DNA of 64,000 bases, from NCBI RefSeq assembly GCF_000005505.3, contig NC_016133.3, positions 55,021,237-55,085,236 on the forward strand, in the 5' to 3' direction. The notes under the pieces were generated by a model, which was not told where the DNA came from, made no database searches, and saw only the letters and a program-made list of their open reading frames with translations. Origin of the DNA: Brachypodium distachyon. Taxonomy: Eukaryota > Streptophyta > Magnoliopsida > Poales > Poaceae. Shown here in pieces: positions 49,001 to 59,854 of the stretch; position 1 is the stretch's first letter; every line of letters begins with the position of its first letter. Made by a program: the position numbers and the translations under genes.

Positions 49001-51001
49001 CATGCACCAAAAGAAGGGAAAACAAAAACAGTCAGTCCATCACCACCACTACAAAGGCATTACAGTTCAGACTTTCAGAACAAAAGAAGAGGATACGAAT
49101 GATAACCTTTAGCCTGCTCACTTAATGATGTGTTGCCTATTCAACACTTCTTTATTTTTGAAAAAAAAATTAGTCACAATCTTAAGTCTTTTAATTAACA
49201 TATGCAACCATCCTAGCATTGTACCTCTTTTAGTAGATGATGCAACCATATATTCCTGGGAGGTAATAAAGAGGTCATATGCTGTAAAAAAACATATCCA
49301 ACCATCCATATTTTCAACCAGTGTTGTTTCTTAGCGTGCAAATTTTACTAGGTGAGTGAGATTTCCAAAAGGATCAGTGAAGCGAGAATTAATTAATCCG
49401 CTCCCTCCGTCCAAAATAAATGCAAATCCAATTCATTTATTTTCGGTGCACGGTGATTGGACGCATGCACACCTGAACTTCTTGAGCAGCTCGAGGCCGC
49501 GGTAGAGCGCCATGAAGGCGTCCCGAATGTTCTTCTCGGCGTGCTGGACCTTCTTGCGGTGGACGAAGGCGGCGGCGGGGTCGGCGCCATCTTTCCGGAG
49601 CACGTTGACGAGCTCCTCCCACACCTTGAGCGCCGTCCGGCCCGGGTTGGACGCCGGGATGTCGATCCTGACCGTGGCAGGCATCTGCAGCGCCCTAGAC
49701 TTGGCGCCGGCGTCGGCCTTCTTGGCGTCCTTCTTCCCCGGCAGCCCCAGGAAGCTGACGCCGTTGCGCTCCAGCGCCGCCATCACCTCGTCCGCCACCG
49801 CCGCCCCCTCCGCCGTCTCCGCCTGCTGCATCTCCAGGCTCCCATCTGTCAAATTACACAACAAGTGAGTGGTTCACTTCCCGTGCATGCATAAAGGATG
49901 GGCAAGCAACAAGCTAGGCCGGGGTTCATGTGTGAGCTAGTGACGTGCATGGGTAACCGGTTGGTTGAGCCTGATGACGCACACACGAACGGACGAGCGT
50001 AACGAGAGAGAAGATTCGGCATGGGTGCAAGTGTGTGTAACTAATAATAATAAGTAGTGTTGGTTTGCAGTGGGAGCACGGGGAACTAGCTAGCTACCTG
50101 ACATGGACTGCGGCGAGGCGAGGCCCGGGGAGAGGAGGTAGCGGCCGCTGGAGACGTTGGGAGAAGCCGAGAGCGGCGGCGGCGTCGGCATGGAGCGGGT
50201 CCTGGCGAGGCCCCTGTTGCGGCGCCGGTTGGCGGCGTGGTCGGCCAGGATGCGCTTGACGTCGGCCAGGATCCGGAGCTGCTCCAGGAGCGCGTCGCCG
50301 CGCGCCAGCAGCTCCGCCTCCTGCGCCCCGTAGAAGCTGTTCACCTTCTCCAGCTCCTCGTCCGCCCGCTCCAGAAACTCCCTCTCCTGTACACACATGA
50401 TTTTTCACAACATGAGTGTCTAATTTTGCAGGAATATAATGCATGCGGCACAGCGTTCGTGTGTGTGCACACATGTAAATGTGATCCATGGTTGGCATTC
50501 TCGAGATGCTTACGTGCTTGTCCCATGATCGGACGAGCTCCCCTGAATCGGTGCCGCTGCCCTCCTCGTCCTCCTGCCAAAAATGCACACTATCAGAACC
50601 AAACACTACGCATCACGTACGCACATGTCGTGTACGTGCAAGAAGCCAAGAACTTCTCGTTTCGTTGCACGAAAATATTTGCCAAAAAAGAGAAATTTGA
50701 CGTGACCATCGACACGTACACGCACCGAGTTATTCGGACCCAGGGCTTGCACTCTGGGCGCCAGGCGCGCGGCGAGGGCGCGCACCGGGTCGAGCACGGA
50801 GAAGCTGAAGCTCTCGCTCTCGCTCTCGCCGCGGTCACCGGCGCCGGAGGAGGCGATGAGCGCCGACGACGTCGACGAGTCGTCGTCGCGGCGGGAGATC
50901 TTGATCTTCTTGATGAGCTTCTTGAGGCCCTTGTAGTCGACGAAGGCCGCCTTCCACTCAGGGATGATGCTGGCCTCGTACTCCCGCGAGAACTTCACCA
51001 T
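46061..51001 (-). CDS. PHO1;2: PHO1-type phosphate exporter (SPX-EXS)
   Basis: Fifteen coding exons (minus): 50726-51001, 50514-50573, 50098-50386, 49473-49845, 48941-48989, 48231-48305, 48004-48133, 47761-47881, 47364-47607, 47177-47281, 47057-47101, 46825-46977, 46463-46741, 46240-46376, 46061-46148; 2424 nt, 807 residues, all in phase. The SPX domain starts [20 protein letters not shown] with the Lys cluster [10 protein letters not shown] that senses inositol pyrophosphates. It ends with [18 protein letters not shown]. Four or more membrane helices follow ([20 protein letters not shown] onward), then the EXS domain ([49 protein letters not shown]). The family loads phosphate from root cells into xylem, acting at Golgi/plasma membrane. 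Intron 7 begins with GC. The subtype PHO1;2 rests on recalled rice synteny with KIN-10A, not on alignment. Confidence 0.93.
48579..48814. mobile_element. Stowaway-type MITE in PHO1 intron 5
   Basis: Ends CTCCCTCTTTTTCACAAAGAT and (inverted) CTCCCTCCTTTTCATAAAGAT, TA on both sides, 236 bp. It is longer than, and different inside from, the 113-bp family (gttaagacaaggctttgact / gtcaaatatttgtcttaacc arms). Confidence 0.88.
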
Positions 51002-51238
51002 GGCAGCAGGAGAGAGCCTCCCTTCCTAGCTATATACTGGCTAGCTAGCTAGCTAACAGTCTCTCGGCTCGCTGGGCGCCCGGGATCGAATTCGTGTTTG
51101 TGTTGCTTCTTGTCCCGGCGTAGCTAAATTACATGTGGGGAGACCGAGGATCGGTGCTAGCTTAAGCTAGGAGAGAGGCCCGGGCTGCGGCTGGGGGACA
51201 AGGACAGACAGGCAGGAGTGATGGGAGAAGCAATTGTG

Positions 51239-51247
51239 CTTATATAG
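51239..51247 (-). promoter_or_regulatory. TATA box of PHO1 gene
   Basis: On the minus strand CTATATAAG, about 240 bp upstream of the PHO1 start codon. It predicts a transcript start near 51210. Confidence 0.65.
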
Positions 51248-51285
51248 ATCGAGAGCTAGCTAGGGACGGAGAGAGAGAGGGAAAA

Positions 51286-51293
51286 GGATATGC
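51286..51293 (-). promoter_or_regulatory. P1BS site (PHR1-type binding site) upstream of PHO1
   Basis: GGATATGC on the plus strand fits the imperfect palindrome GNATATNC bound by PHR1/PHR2 transcription factors. It lies about 40 bp upstream of the PHO1 TATA box, a position expected to give induction by phosphate starvation. An 8-bp degenerate motif can occur by chance; the location is what makes it credible. Confidence 0.6.
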
Positions 51294-52320
51294 GATCGAG
51301 TCGGCTCTTCACTTCGATCGTTTCTCTATGATCTGGCTCATGCATATGTATGGAGACTCGCACAACAAATAAGGGAGGGGGACTTAGTGGTGCTGAAAAG
51401 AAGATAAAAGTATTAGGTAGAAGGAACTAAAGGAGCCGGAAATTAGCCATAAAGGGGAAAAAGAAGAAAGGAAAGCAGAGGAGGGAACGGAATTCGTAGC
51501 AGTGGTGGTGGAGAGCTAGCTTGCAATGTATGCTGGCTTGCTGGCTGCACGGAAATGTGTAACGGATCATCGATCATGAGTGGTGCGTAGCGTACGTGCT
51601 TTCTATATATATGTGGGTGCGTTCAATTGTTTATGTGTACGTATATATATACTACCCTATATGTACTATAGCTAGCTGCCCGAAATCTAACTGGTCGCAG
51701 TCTGCTTGCGTCACTCGCTCGGGAATTAAAGGAAAGATGGGAGGAGGAGATGAGGAGAGGATCGGGGAATGAAGAGGAAGATTTTTTTTGTTTTTGTTTT
51801 TAAGAAGATGATAATCCCCTGCCCAACCCCATCTTTTGGGCGAAAAGACAGGGGAACACGAGGGATTGCAGGAGTTAAGCAACGTAACGTACGTGCCTTA
51901 CTTGAGCGGCTCACTCACGTCGCTAGCTGCTGGTGCTGGCCATTCTCGGCCGGCCGGGGCAGCAGATCATAATGCGAACTCATTAATTAAGTTTCGGTTA
52001 GCTCATGTGTGCTAAATCCAGCTGATCACCCGTGCATGCATGAACTTGGGTGTGCAATTAACCGGTCGAGAAAAAACGTTACTGCAAGCTAGGTAGACGT
52101 GAATAACTTGCCGATCGAGTCATCCGTCGCCCTGTCAACGTCGAAATCCATCCGTCTAACGGTTGCTCCATGGTGGATCGATCCGTTGTTTCTTCTATCG
52201 AAGTAATAAATCTAAGGGAAAAAACAGAGTGTTTCGCCGGGGACTAATGTCGTGTCGCCGTAAGTAAGAAACTCGTAGGAGCGCACTTGTGTAGTTAATG
52301 CCATAGGTAGTAAGTAGTTA

Positions 52321-52395
52321 CTCCGTTTCTAAATACTTGTCGTGATTTTAGTGTAAATTTGCACTAAACCATGACAAGTATTTAAAAACGGAGAG
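52321..52395. mobile_element. Short palindromic Stowaway-type MITE
   Basis: 75 bp, flanked by TA, almost one perfect hairpin: left arm ctccgtttctaaatacttgt against right arm acaagtatttaaaaacggag, with matching inner arms ttttagtgtaaat / gcactaaacc. Confidence 0.88.
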
Positions 52396-53463
52396 TATGT
52401 AAATATAGTACACTAATTGGATGAGTGTGCGTCTGCTCTGCATTTTCCGTCAGTAGATTGGGCGACGCAAATCGATCGAAAGTTGGAGATGATCAGACGC
52501 GACCCAGCACGCCGACGAAGGCCGGTGCGTCCGCGGCTGCGAGTGGCGAGATTCCAACGTGGCAACTGGCAAAGGTAACCTGCCGGTCTCTCAGTTAGTC
52601 ATGTTCTTTTCTTTCCATAAAAAAGTAACTCTGATCAAAGTCTTTGTCTTAATAAAATTTAAGAGCTCGTTTGGTACTCATTATTTCGGTCTCAAATACG
52701 AAAAAATTATTTTAGAATTTCATGAACACAACTTGTTCTGATGGCATGAAATTTGGTACTATATCAATTCATTATAAAATTCCATGTGAGCATCAATCCC
52801 TCTCTGAAAGGCACAAATTCTCCGTATTTATCTCTATTTCTACAAACTCAGGTGACAGACAAACATGACTCTTGAATATGTAATTAACTCAAATTCAACC
52901 AAATGAAACGATGGTTGTCAAACAAGTTGTGATATGTCTTATACTATCTTAGTTCCTAAATGTAAAAGGTTCTACCCTTGTCCTAAGTCAACCTTCATAA
53001 ATTATAACCGAGTTTATAGAAAAATATACTAACTGGCAATTCTGCATAAGCATAATATGAAGATATATATCATGAAGGATCTAATAAAACAAATATAGAG
53101 TTATAGATATTGGTAGATTTTTCTAAAGTTTGACTTAGAACAAAGCTAAAACATCTTATAAAGGAAGATAAATTTTGAGATAACAAGCTTTGATTGAAAG
53201 GAATAGAGGGAACATTAATACTTCGTATTATGAAAGGAGAAGAAAAAAATCCTTTCTATCTTGAGATGCTAAACTTAGGGTAGCTAATTTCGTGAGAAAT
53301 ATATTTCAGAAGTAACATAATTGTTGGTCAAGGTTAAACCTCAGAATGAGAGGTCTCATTCTTTGAGAAATTGAGGGAGTTTGTATGCAGGTATTTTGAA
53401 GATATACTCCCATCGCTGACACCGAGTATACGTGTTAGGTGATGTCTATTCATAAGTTGCCTA

Positions 53464-53703
53464 CTCCCTCAATCCAAATATTCAAAATATAAGGCCAACA
53501 CATCTTTCTATGCCAAAATTTGACCAACTTTCAAACAACTAATATTTGGCATATGTGTATAAAGTTATACCATATCACAATTAGAAAAAAAATCATTGTA
53601 AATCAAATATATCATTTTTAATTCGGTCAAAAAAATATCATTTGTACTAAGTTAGTACAGTTTTTGTACTAAGTGGGCGACACTTTTTATTAATCGGAGG
53701 GAG
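53464..53703. mobile_element. Stowaway-type MITE
   Basis: Ends CTCCCTCAATCCAAATA and TTATTAATCGGAGGGAG with TA on both sides, 240 bp; AT-rich interior. Confidence 0.75.
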
Positions 53704-55636
53704 TAAAACTTAAGGCCCCAATATTTAGTCAAATTTTGATATAAAACTCCATGTCAGCCTTACACTATATTTGTACGAAATGAGTAGAATTTATCCAACT
53801 ATCGATCACACACAACCGATTTCAGTTCGCCATCCAAGCACCCAACCATCATTATTTCTAAGTTTCAATCTCATACACTACTCCTACCAACCTAGTACTG
53901 CTACTCTTTCCCACAATTTCAGGCTAATAATGTGCAACTCATGTGGTGACCCGAGATCTAGACAGGTCTCGGACAACTAAGAATTAGCAAAATCGTCCCA
54001 AATTGCAAGCACTTTCCTTAATTCCCTTATATAGTATACCAACAAATTTGTATCCGGGACACATGGTGAATTAACTAGTGACGGTGGCGAGAGTGCGTAT
54101 GCATAAACGCTAAGGCCGTAACGTGCAACAGAAAGCAGCACGCATGCATGCATGTTAATTTGGTCAAGTCCATCAGCGACGGCACTGTCACAAAAAGTAA
54201 GGAATACCTACGTACTCCCTCGTGACACGCGTCGGCCTCGACGAACGATGAGGTCGCTGTCAGAAAATGTTATTCCGGCCCCGACAGGAAAATCTCTGCC
54301 TGGTTAAATTTCCAGGTACGTAGCGTTAGGTGATGATCTGGCCGTAACTGTCGACAGAACGAACGAAACGTCGTGTATGCGTATCTCTGCCTGGCACATG
54401 ATCCGTGACGCCATGTATTTTTCTTTTCTTCTCTAAGCGTACGTGGCGTCACGTATTTTATTGTGTATACATGTTGTATTCGACCGTATACTAACGCGCG
54501 GCTGTATATTTGACGTATTTTCCGCAACAAAATTCGGTTAGGTGTTGCAGCCACTTGGTTCGGCGTGGACGGCTCCGAGGGTGAAAATGGTAACGGCACC
54601 CAGTTATCTACACACATGCAATTAACCATGTACAGTACATACGTGCATTCTTAAGTTCAAACTTTATAAAATAGACCTACTGCAATTTTTTTTGCAAAAA
54701 GTAATTTTTGTGATGTGAAAAAAAATCGACGATGTAAGAACATACGTCAGGACAGAGGAACTTGTATTTCGTCTGGTCTAGCCCTACATTCTGTAATCTC
54801 ATTTCGTCTCTTTTTGGAGTCCCGTCGGGATCAAAAACCCCGTGCAATAATTAAGCAAGTGTGCACAGGCGGAGCATGATTGTGGTATTTTTGCAGGAAT
54901 ATTCGTTTTGGGACGTTTAATGAGGAAACCATGTCATTAAGCACAAAACCATAAAGCTCTTGTATGGATAGCTTAATTTAGCGTGAACAAATCCCACCAA
55001 GCGTCCAATGCACTGGCCAACGCCTATTTTAATTAGATGAACTTTTTTTTTCAGAAAGGAACGATCGACAAGGTGTGTTTGCATACTTTTCTTCTCCTAA
55101 TTAAGCCATCCTCTTATTGGTCCATGCTTACACAGATGAGAAAAGACAATTTCATATATATGGAACTTGATCTGCGTTGGCATACGATGCATGCATGGTT
55201 GTTTAATAAATTAATGGTTGGTTAAAAACTTGTGGCGTCAATCAAAGGCCAAATTTAACTCGTCCCCCGCTTGCTTTTTGTTCATATGTAGTGGGGAAGT
55301 TCGTGGAGCACCGAGATCGCAATCTATGGCCAGCGATATAGCTTTGTCCTTGTTGCACTTTAGTGTGTTAATTCGGTGTCATAGAGTAACTTAGTTAGAA
55401 AATTCTTGTTGATTTATCCAAACCAGAAAGGGTGCGTTCGGTTACACATGTAAGAACGGAAACATTTTTTTTTACCAAAACCTTCTTCTTATTGGTATCA
55501 TTTGATTATTTTTTGTTTGAAAAGGAAAGCAAAGCCTCCTGGCCTCTGCATCTTCTTCAGATACAGATATGAGGTATCAATGCCGAACATATATATGCCA
55601 CGATAACTTGATAAAATATTACTAAATATTTTCTTA

Positions 55637-55744
55637 ACAAAAGATGTCTCAAGTTTCTCAAAATTTGGATGTATCTAGACATGATTTAGCATATAGATGG
55701 ATTAAATTTAGTCAAAGTTGAGACATTCTTTGTTGGACGGAGGA
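55637..55744. mobile_element. Decayed MITE of the family at 24691
   Basis: Shares the arms caaaagatgtctca...aaaatttggatgtatctaga and gtcaaagttgagacat...ttgttggacggagg with the KIN-10A intron element. The left CTCCCTC terminus is lost. Confidence 0.8.
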
Positions 55745-55922
55745 TGTCAAAATAAAATTCAGACCACACTTGTTTTTTTTCCAGAAAAATGGTACGTAAT
55801 ATTATGACATGATAACTTGATAAAATATTATGTAAATTTAAAAATTCAGATGCCACTTGTTTTTTTCAGAAAATGGTAATATTTTGACATGACAACTTGA
55901 TAAAATATTATGTAAAATTATA

Positions 55923-56062
55923 CTCCCCTCCGTCCCATATTAATTATCAAAATATTACATGCATTTAGACGTTTTTTAGGCAAAAAATACATTCATGTTT
56001 GGACAAACTTTTGAGACATTTAATATAAACTTTTGAGACATTTAATATGGAACGCAGAGAGC
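55923..56062. mobile_element. Stowaway MITE with internal duplication
   Basis: Left end CTCCCCTCCGTCCCATATTAA and core attacatgcatttagacg identify the common family; the right end is decayed (atggaacgcagagagcag). A 22-bp segment (aaacttttgagacatttaat + at) is tandemly repeated at 56005-56048, lengthening the element. Confidence 0.82.
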
Positions 56063-59000
56063 AGTGGTTAACGAAACCTTCCATCTTACTCGAGTAGTAC
56101 TGTAGTACATTACAGAGTACTACTTGTGTCGTGTATAAAAAAGACAAGAGAATGGTCAATGGTATCGCGACACTACTATTTAGTATCTATTCCTACACTG
56201 TTTGATTATTTTCCACTCTCATTTTTAAAACTGCATAGTGCCTCAACTCGATACGAGACGCTGATGCAGTGAGTGTCTGAAAAATTGCGTCAGAAGATTC
56301 TACCGAAAGAATGTACATGCAGCTTTTTTTCCCTTGAAAAGAAAAGCAAAGAAAAAGAAGCAGCTAGCTTTGCAGGAGTTTATCCGAATAAACGCGCATG
56401 GATCTGGGAGAGTTTTATACGTTTCTGTAACTAGCTGAATGCAATAAAAGCCGGTCACATGATGGTAACCAAACGTTCATCTATTCAAGTTTGGTTGGTT
56501 TCACATTATTTCAGTAATGGTGTCAAAATTGAGACGGCTTGTTCAAAAGAAGAACATTCGAATTTACGCACATTTGCTAATTGAGCCACATTGCATTGCT
56601 TTTTTGTACCGGTCAAAATCTCCTACTCGGGTCATCTTTGGTCTAGAAACCCCGGATACCGTCTTCGCTCACATTAACACGAAGGGTCCTGTGAGTGGGC
56701 GTTGTCATTGCTAGCAATGTTTTTAATTATGAAAAGCTCCAAGTGATAGGTGTTGTTTCGTGTACGAGAAAGAAATTTGAGCTGGGACCAAATCAATTAT
56801 TCGTCCTTTTGCTTAGCAATGGTACTAAGTTTTCGGATGCTTTTTTTTTCCTAAAAAGGGAATAACGCGACCTGAAATGGTCCCTGGAATCTGGCTTTTC
56901 ATCCGAGAAAGAAGAGCACATTAGGGGCATTTTCCTACTTTGAGCACCGTTTATATCTGTCTATGACGAAGGGTGCAGACTTGAGCTAGTAATCTTGCCA
57001 GTCCGCCACTGAAGTGATCTGTGGAACTCCCGTTCAAAGTGGGAGTTTTTTCCTTTGCGAGGAATCCAAATCTTAACTTTTTACGGTGAATCCGGATTCA
57101 GAGAAACGCTGTCAATGCCGGTGGTCGAAGTATCAAACCCATTCAAGAGTGTTGTTTTTTTCATCAGATGGAAATGAGCTCTGTGTATTATTTATTTTCC
57201 GAAGAGGTAAAGACAAACATTTGTCTAAGCTTTTTCCTCAAAAAATTTTTTGTCTAAGCTGAGAGAAAGAGCACCAAAGCTAAAGTTGTTATCATTTTGC
57301 ACGTACACAGGATCTAAGTGGAGGAGAAAATGCTGCTTTTGAAGAGCAGATGACGATGTATAATGTATACACAAACAGAACCCCGGTCCTCAAGTGCGCA
57401 GTGCACGAATAGGTCTGCTGAGAGATCCCAATCAATTAATTGTCGATGCAAAAACGATGGACACCAGGAAGAAGAGCAGAAAAGAAGAAATTTATCAGTG
57501 GACATGAACGGGTCTCTATCACATAGATTTACGGAATTTCCAAATCTATTCTGAACCCAAAAATGATCTGTTGATCTGGCCTGCATGACAGAGAAAAGCC
57601 TGGCAATTAGACAAGGATTGCACATAGCTGCTTGATTTTTGACCGAAAATAGCTGCTTGATTCAGTGCGCAGGATTAACGGTGCAGGGTGGTGGTGGAGG
57701 ATGACGTCTCTCAACCGAGGTGCTGTTTGCCTCTGATCCTCACAATTTTGGATGATCTGATGATACACGGAAAAGCCGCCCATCAGAGCGGTTTTCAGCT
57801 GTAAAGAGAAACGGGAAAGTTGCCCTCTTTTCCTTTCTTTCTTTCTTTCTTTCATTTATTTATTTTCAATTTTTTTTTGGAAATATGGTTGTTCTACGAT
57901 ATGGACAAACGATCAGATTTGCGACAGATGTGCTCGCAACAGGTCAGTTTTCTGCCCTGATATGCAGACAAAATTTTGCCGGAAATGCTTCGATCATTTG
58001 GAGTGTGCTGACCGTGGGTCTTGTCCATGGTGACTGAAGCTGTTGGTTGTTTGCATGCTTTGTCAGCACCATGCAACCTCTTATCATTATCAATTTATTA
58101 TACCTCATATTTTTGAAGGAAAGAAAAAGATCTGATTCATTCAAGCGGTTGGTTTTTGTTTGTTTTTTTATGATGATGTTGCAATCTCTGGAGACCATGA
58201 TGCAGATGCATCAAGGGAAAGTAGTTCTTAATTTTACACCTAGGGACTTACTTAGCCAATGGAAGATATAGAATTTATATCATTTGTAATCTGCAATCCA
58301 AATGAGGAGATGCACTCTCTTTTATAGTCACCTTTTTTCTTCAGAGAAAAACATTGGGTTCCATAGACTCACTGGACTGCCACAATCCAGTTTTCCCTTC
58401 TTCCTCTTTCTTTTCTTTTGGTTGCGGTCACGCTTCAGAATGTTTCAATCACAGGAAAGCTGATCATTTCATGCATTGCTACTTGCTAGTCTACTATGTA
58501 GGATCTCCATCCGTCAGATAAGAATGGCATTACCAGAATATACCACTTTCTGATACCTAACATTGCCATTGAGGCAATTGCAATGATCAACCATGCAGTA
58601 GTGCATCCTTGCTTGCTCCAGAATTTCATTACATCTGCATCAACTCCACACAGTTACAGCCACATGAAACACAAACCATTTGCTGGATCCTGAATGCATT
58701 GCTCCTCATCCAAAATGATTCACAAGGTCAATGGATCCACCGAGGAGGCACGACGAGCAAGCACAATTACATGCTTACGCCTGGGCCTGGCGTACCCAGT
58801 CGGCTGAGCCATTGCCGGCTCCGATCCAAAAGGAATCTCACCACCCCCATGAAGTGGGGAGCAAGCTGAAATGCAGTGATCTCATGTCCACTACCTTGAT
58901 GATCCTAGTGTTGCACTCCACTCGGTACAACGTTGTGTCACACAACAGTCTGTCCTTTTTCTTCAGGGCACTGTTACAGGGTCCATCCATCTCCTGAAGC

Positions 59001-59854
59001 AGTGGTTGCCTGAATGGATGGTTGAGCAGCGACTAGTGCGTCACTCTATGCAAGGAACTGCGAATCTGCCTCTAGGGTGACATGGAAAAGGTTGGATAAA
59101 GAGGGGTTTTATACAGCACAGAAATCTGAGTGCATACATACATGCTGTACTACTTCTTTCTCCATTTAGAAATGGCACATTTGACATTCTTTTCGCATCA
59201 CCTGACTGACATTGGTCTGATCCATTGAATCTACATTTAAATGATCAAAATTCAGTAAAGAAATTAAAGAATCCTACTTACCATTTTTTTTCTCAACATA
59301 CAGATGATGCAATAGCCACATTTTCATTATCCTTTTTTTTCCAGGAAACAATTTCGTTATCTTTATTGACGATAAGGGCGAGTAAAGATTTTCTAGTAAA
59401 ATCTTCAGAAAATCAAATGGTTGACAAAGAGGGGAAAGCTCAGGTTTTTACAGGATGAAGGAAACGTGTGTCTGTCAAACTCTTTTGCATGGTGTAGCCG
59501 TTACTGTCATACTACTATAAAAGTTCTCTAATTGGATCTCTCGTGTACCACTCAACTGCATTGTGCATGCCACTGAAAATAGAGCAAGTGCATCCTCTTT
59601 TTTTTGTATAGGCTGGGCCTCAAAGATAATATATCTAGCCTTCAGTGGAAACCAGATCAAAAGATATGGACCTGATTTGATATAACAAGTACTGCTCTCC
59701 TACTCGGTCCACAAGTTTCACAGGCTAAATATATCTTTCAGAAGGTGCATAAATTGCATACCCCATTGCTCTACAGACAAGCAAGCTATGGCATAACCTT
59801 CATATTTACAGGAGCTACAAGACGATCAGCGCTGCGTTGTTGCTTTCAGATTTC

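Larger units (their letters stand above)
51294..59854. other. Long intergenic region with scattered MITEs, no gene
   Basis: 8.5 kb of AT-rich DNA with only short frames. Identifiable contents are the MITEs listed separately (52321, 53464, 55637, 55923). 52942-53160 looks like a further heavily decayed element. A (ctttc)n-like run is near 57830-57852. 58.3-59.8 kb is the 3' side of the fucosyltransferase gene. Confidence 0.5.

Noticed and set aside
50237..51052. 271-residue plus-strand frame over the PHO1 start
   Set aside because: It is antisense to SPX exons 1-3 and spans their introns without matching any protein. A regulatory antisense RNA is conceivable but cannot be inferred from the sequence.
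52942..53160. Possible further MITE (tagttcctaaatgtaaaagg ... ttataaaggaa)
   Set aside because: The ends are too diverged to define borders or target duplications, so it is only mentioned in the intergenic entry.
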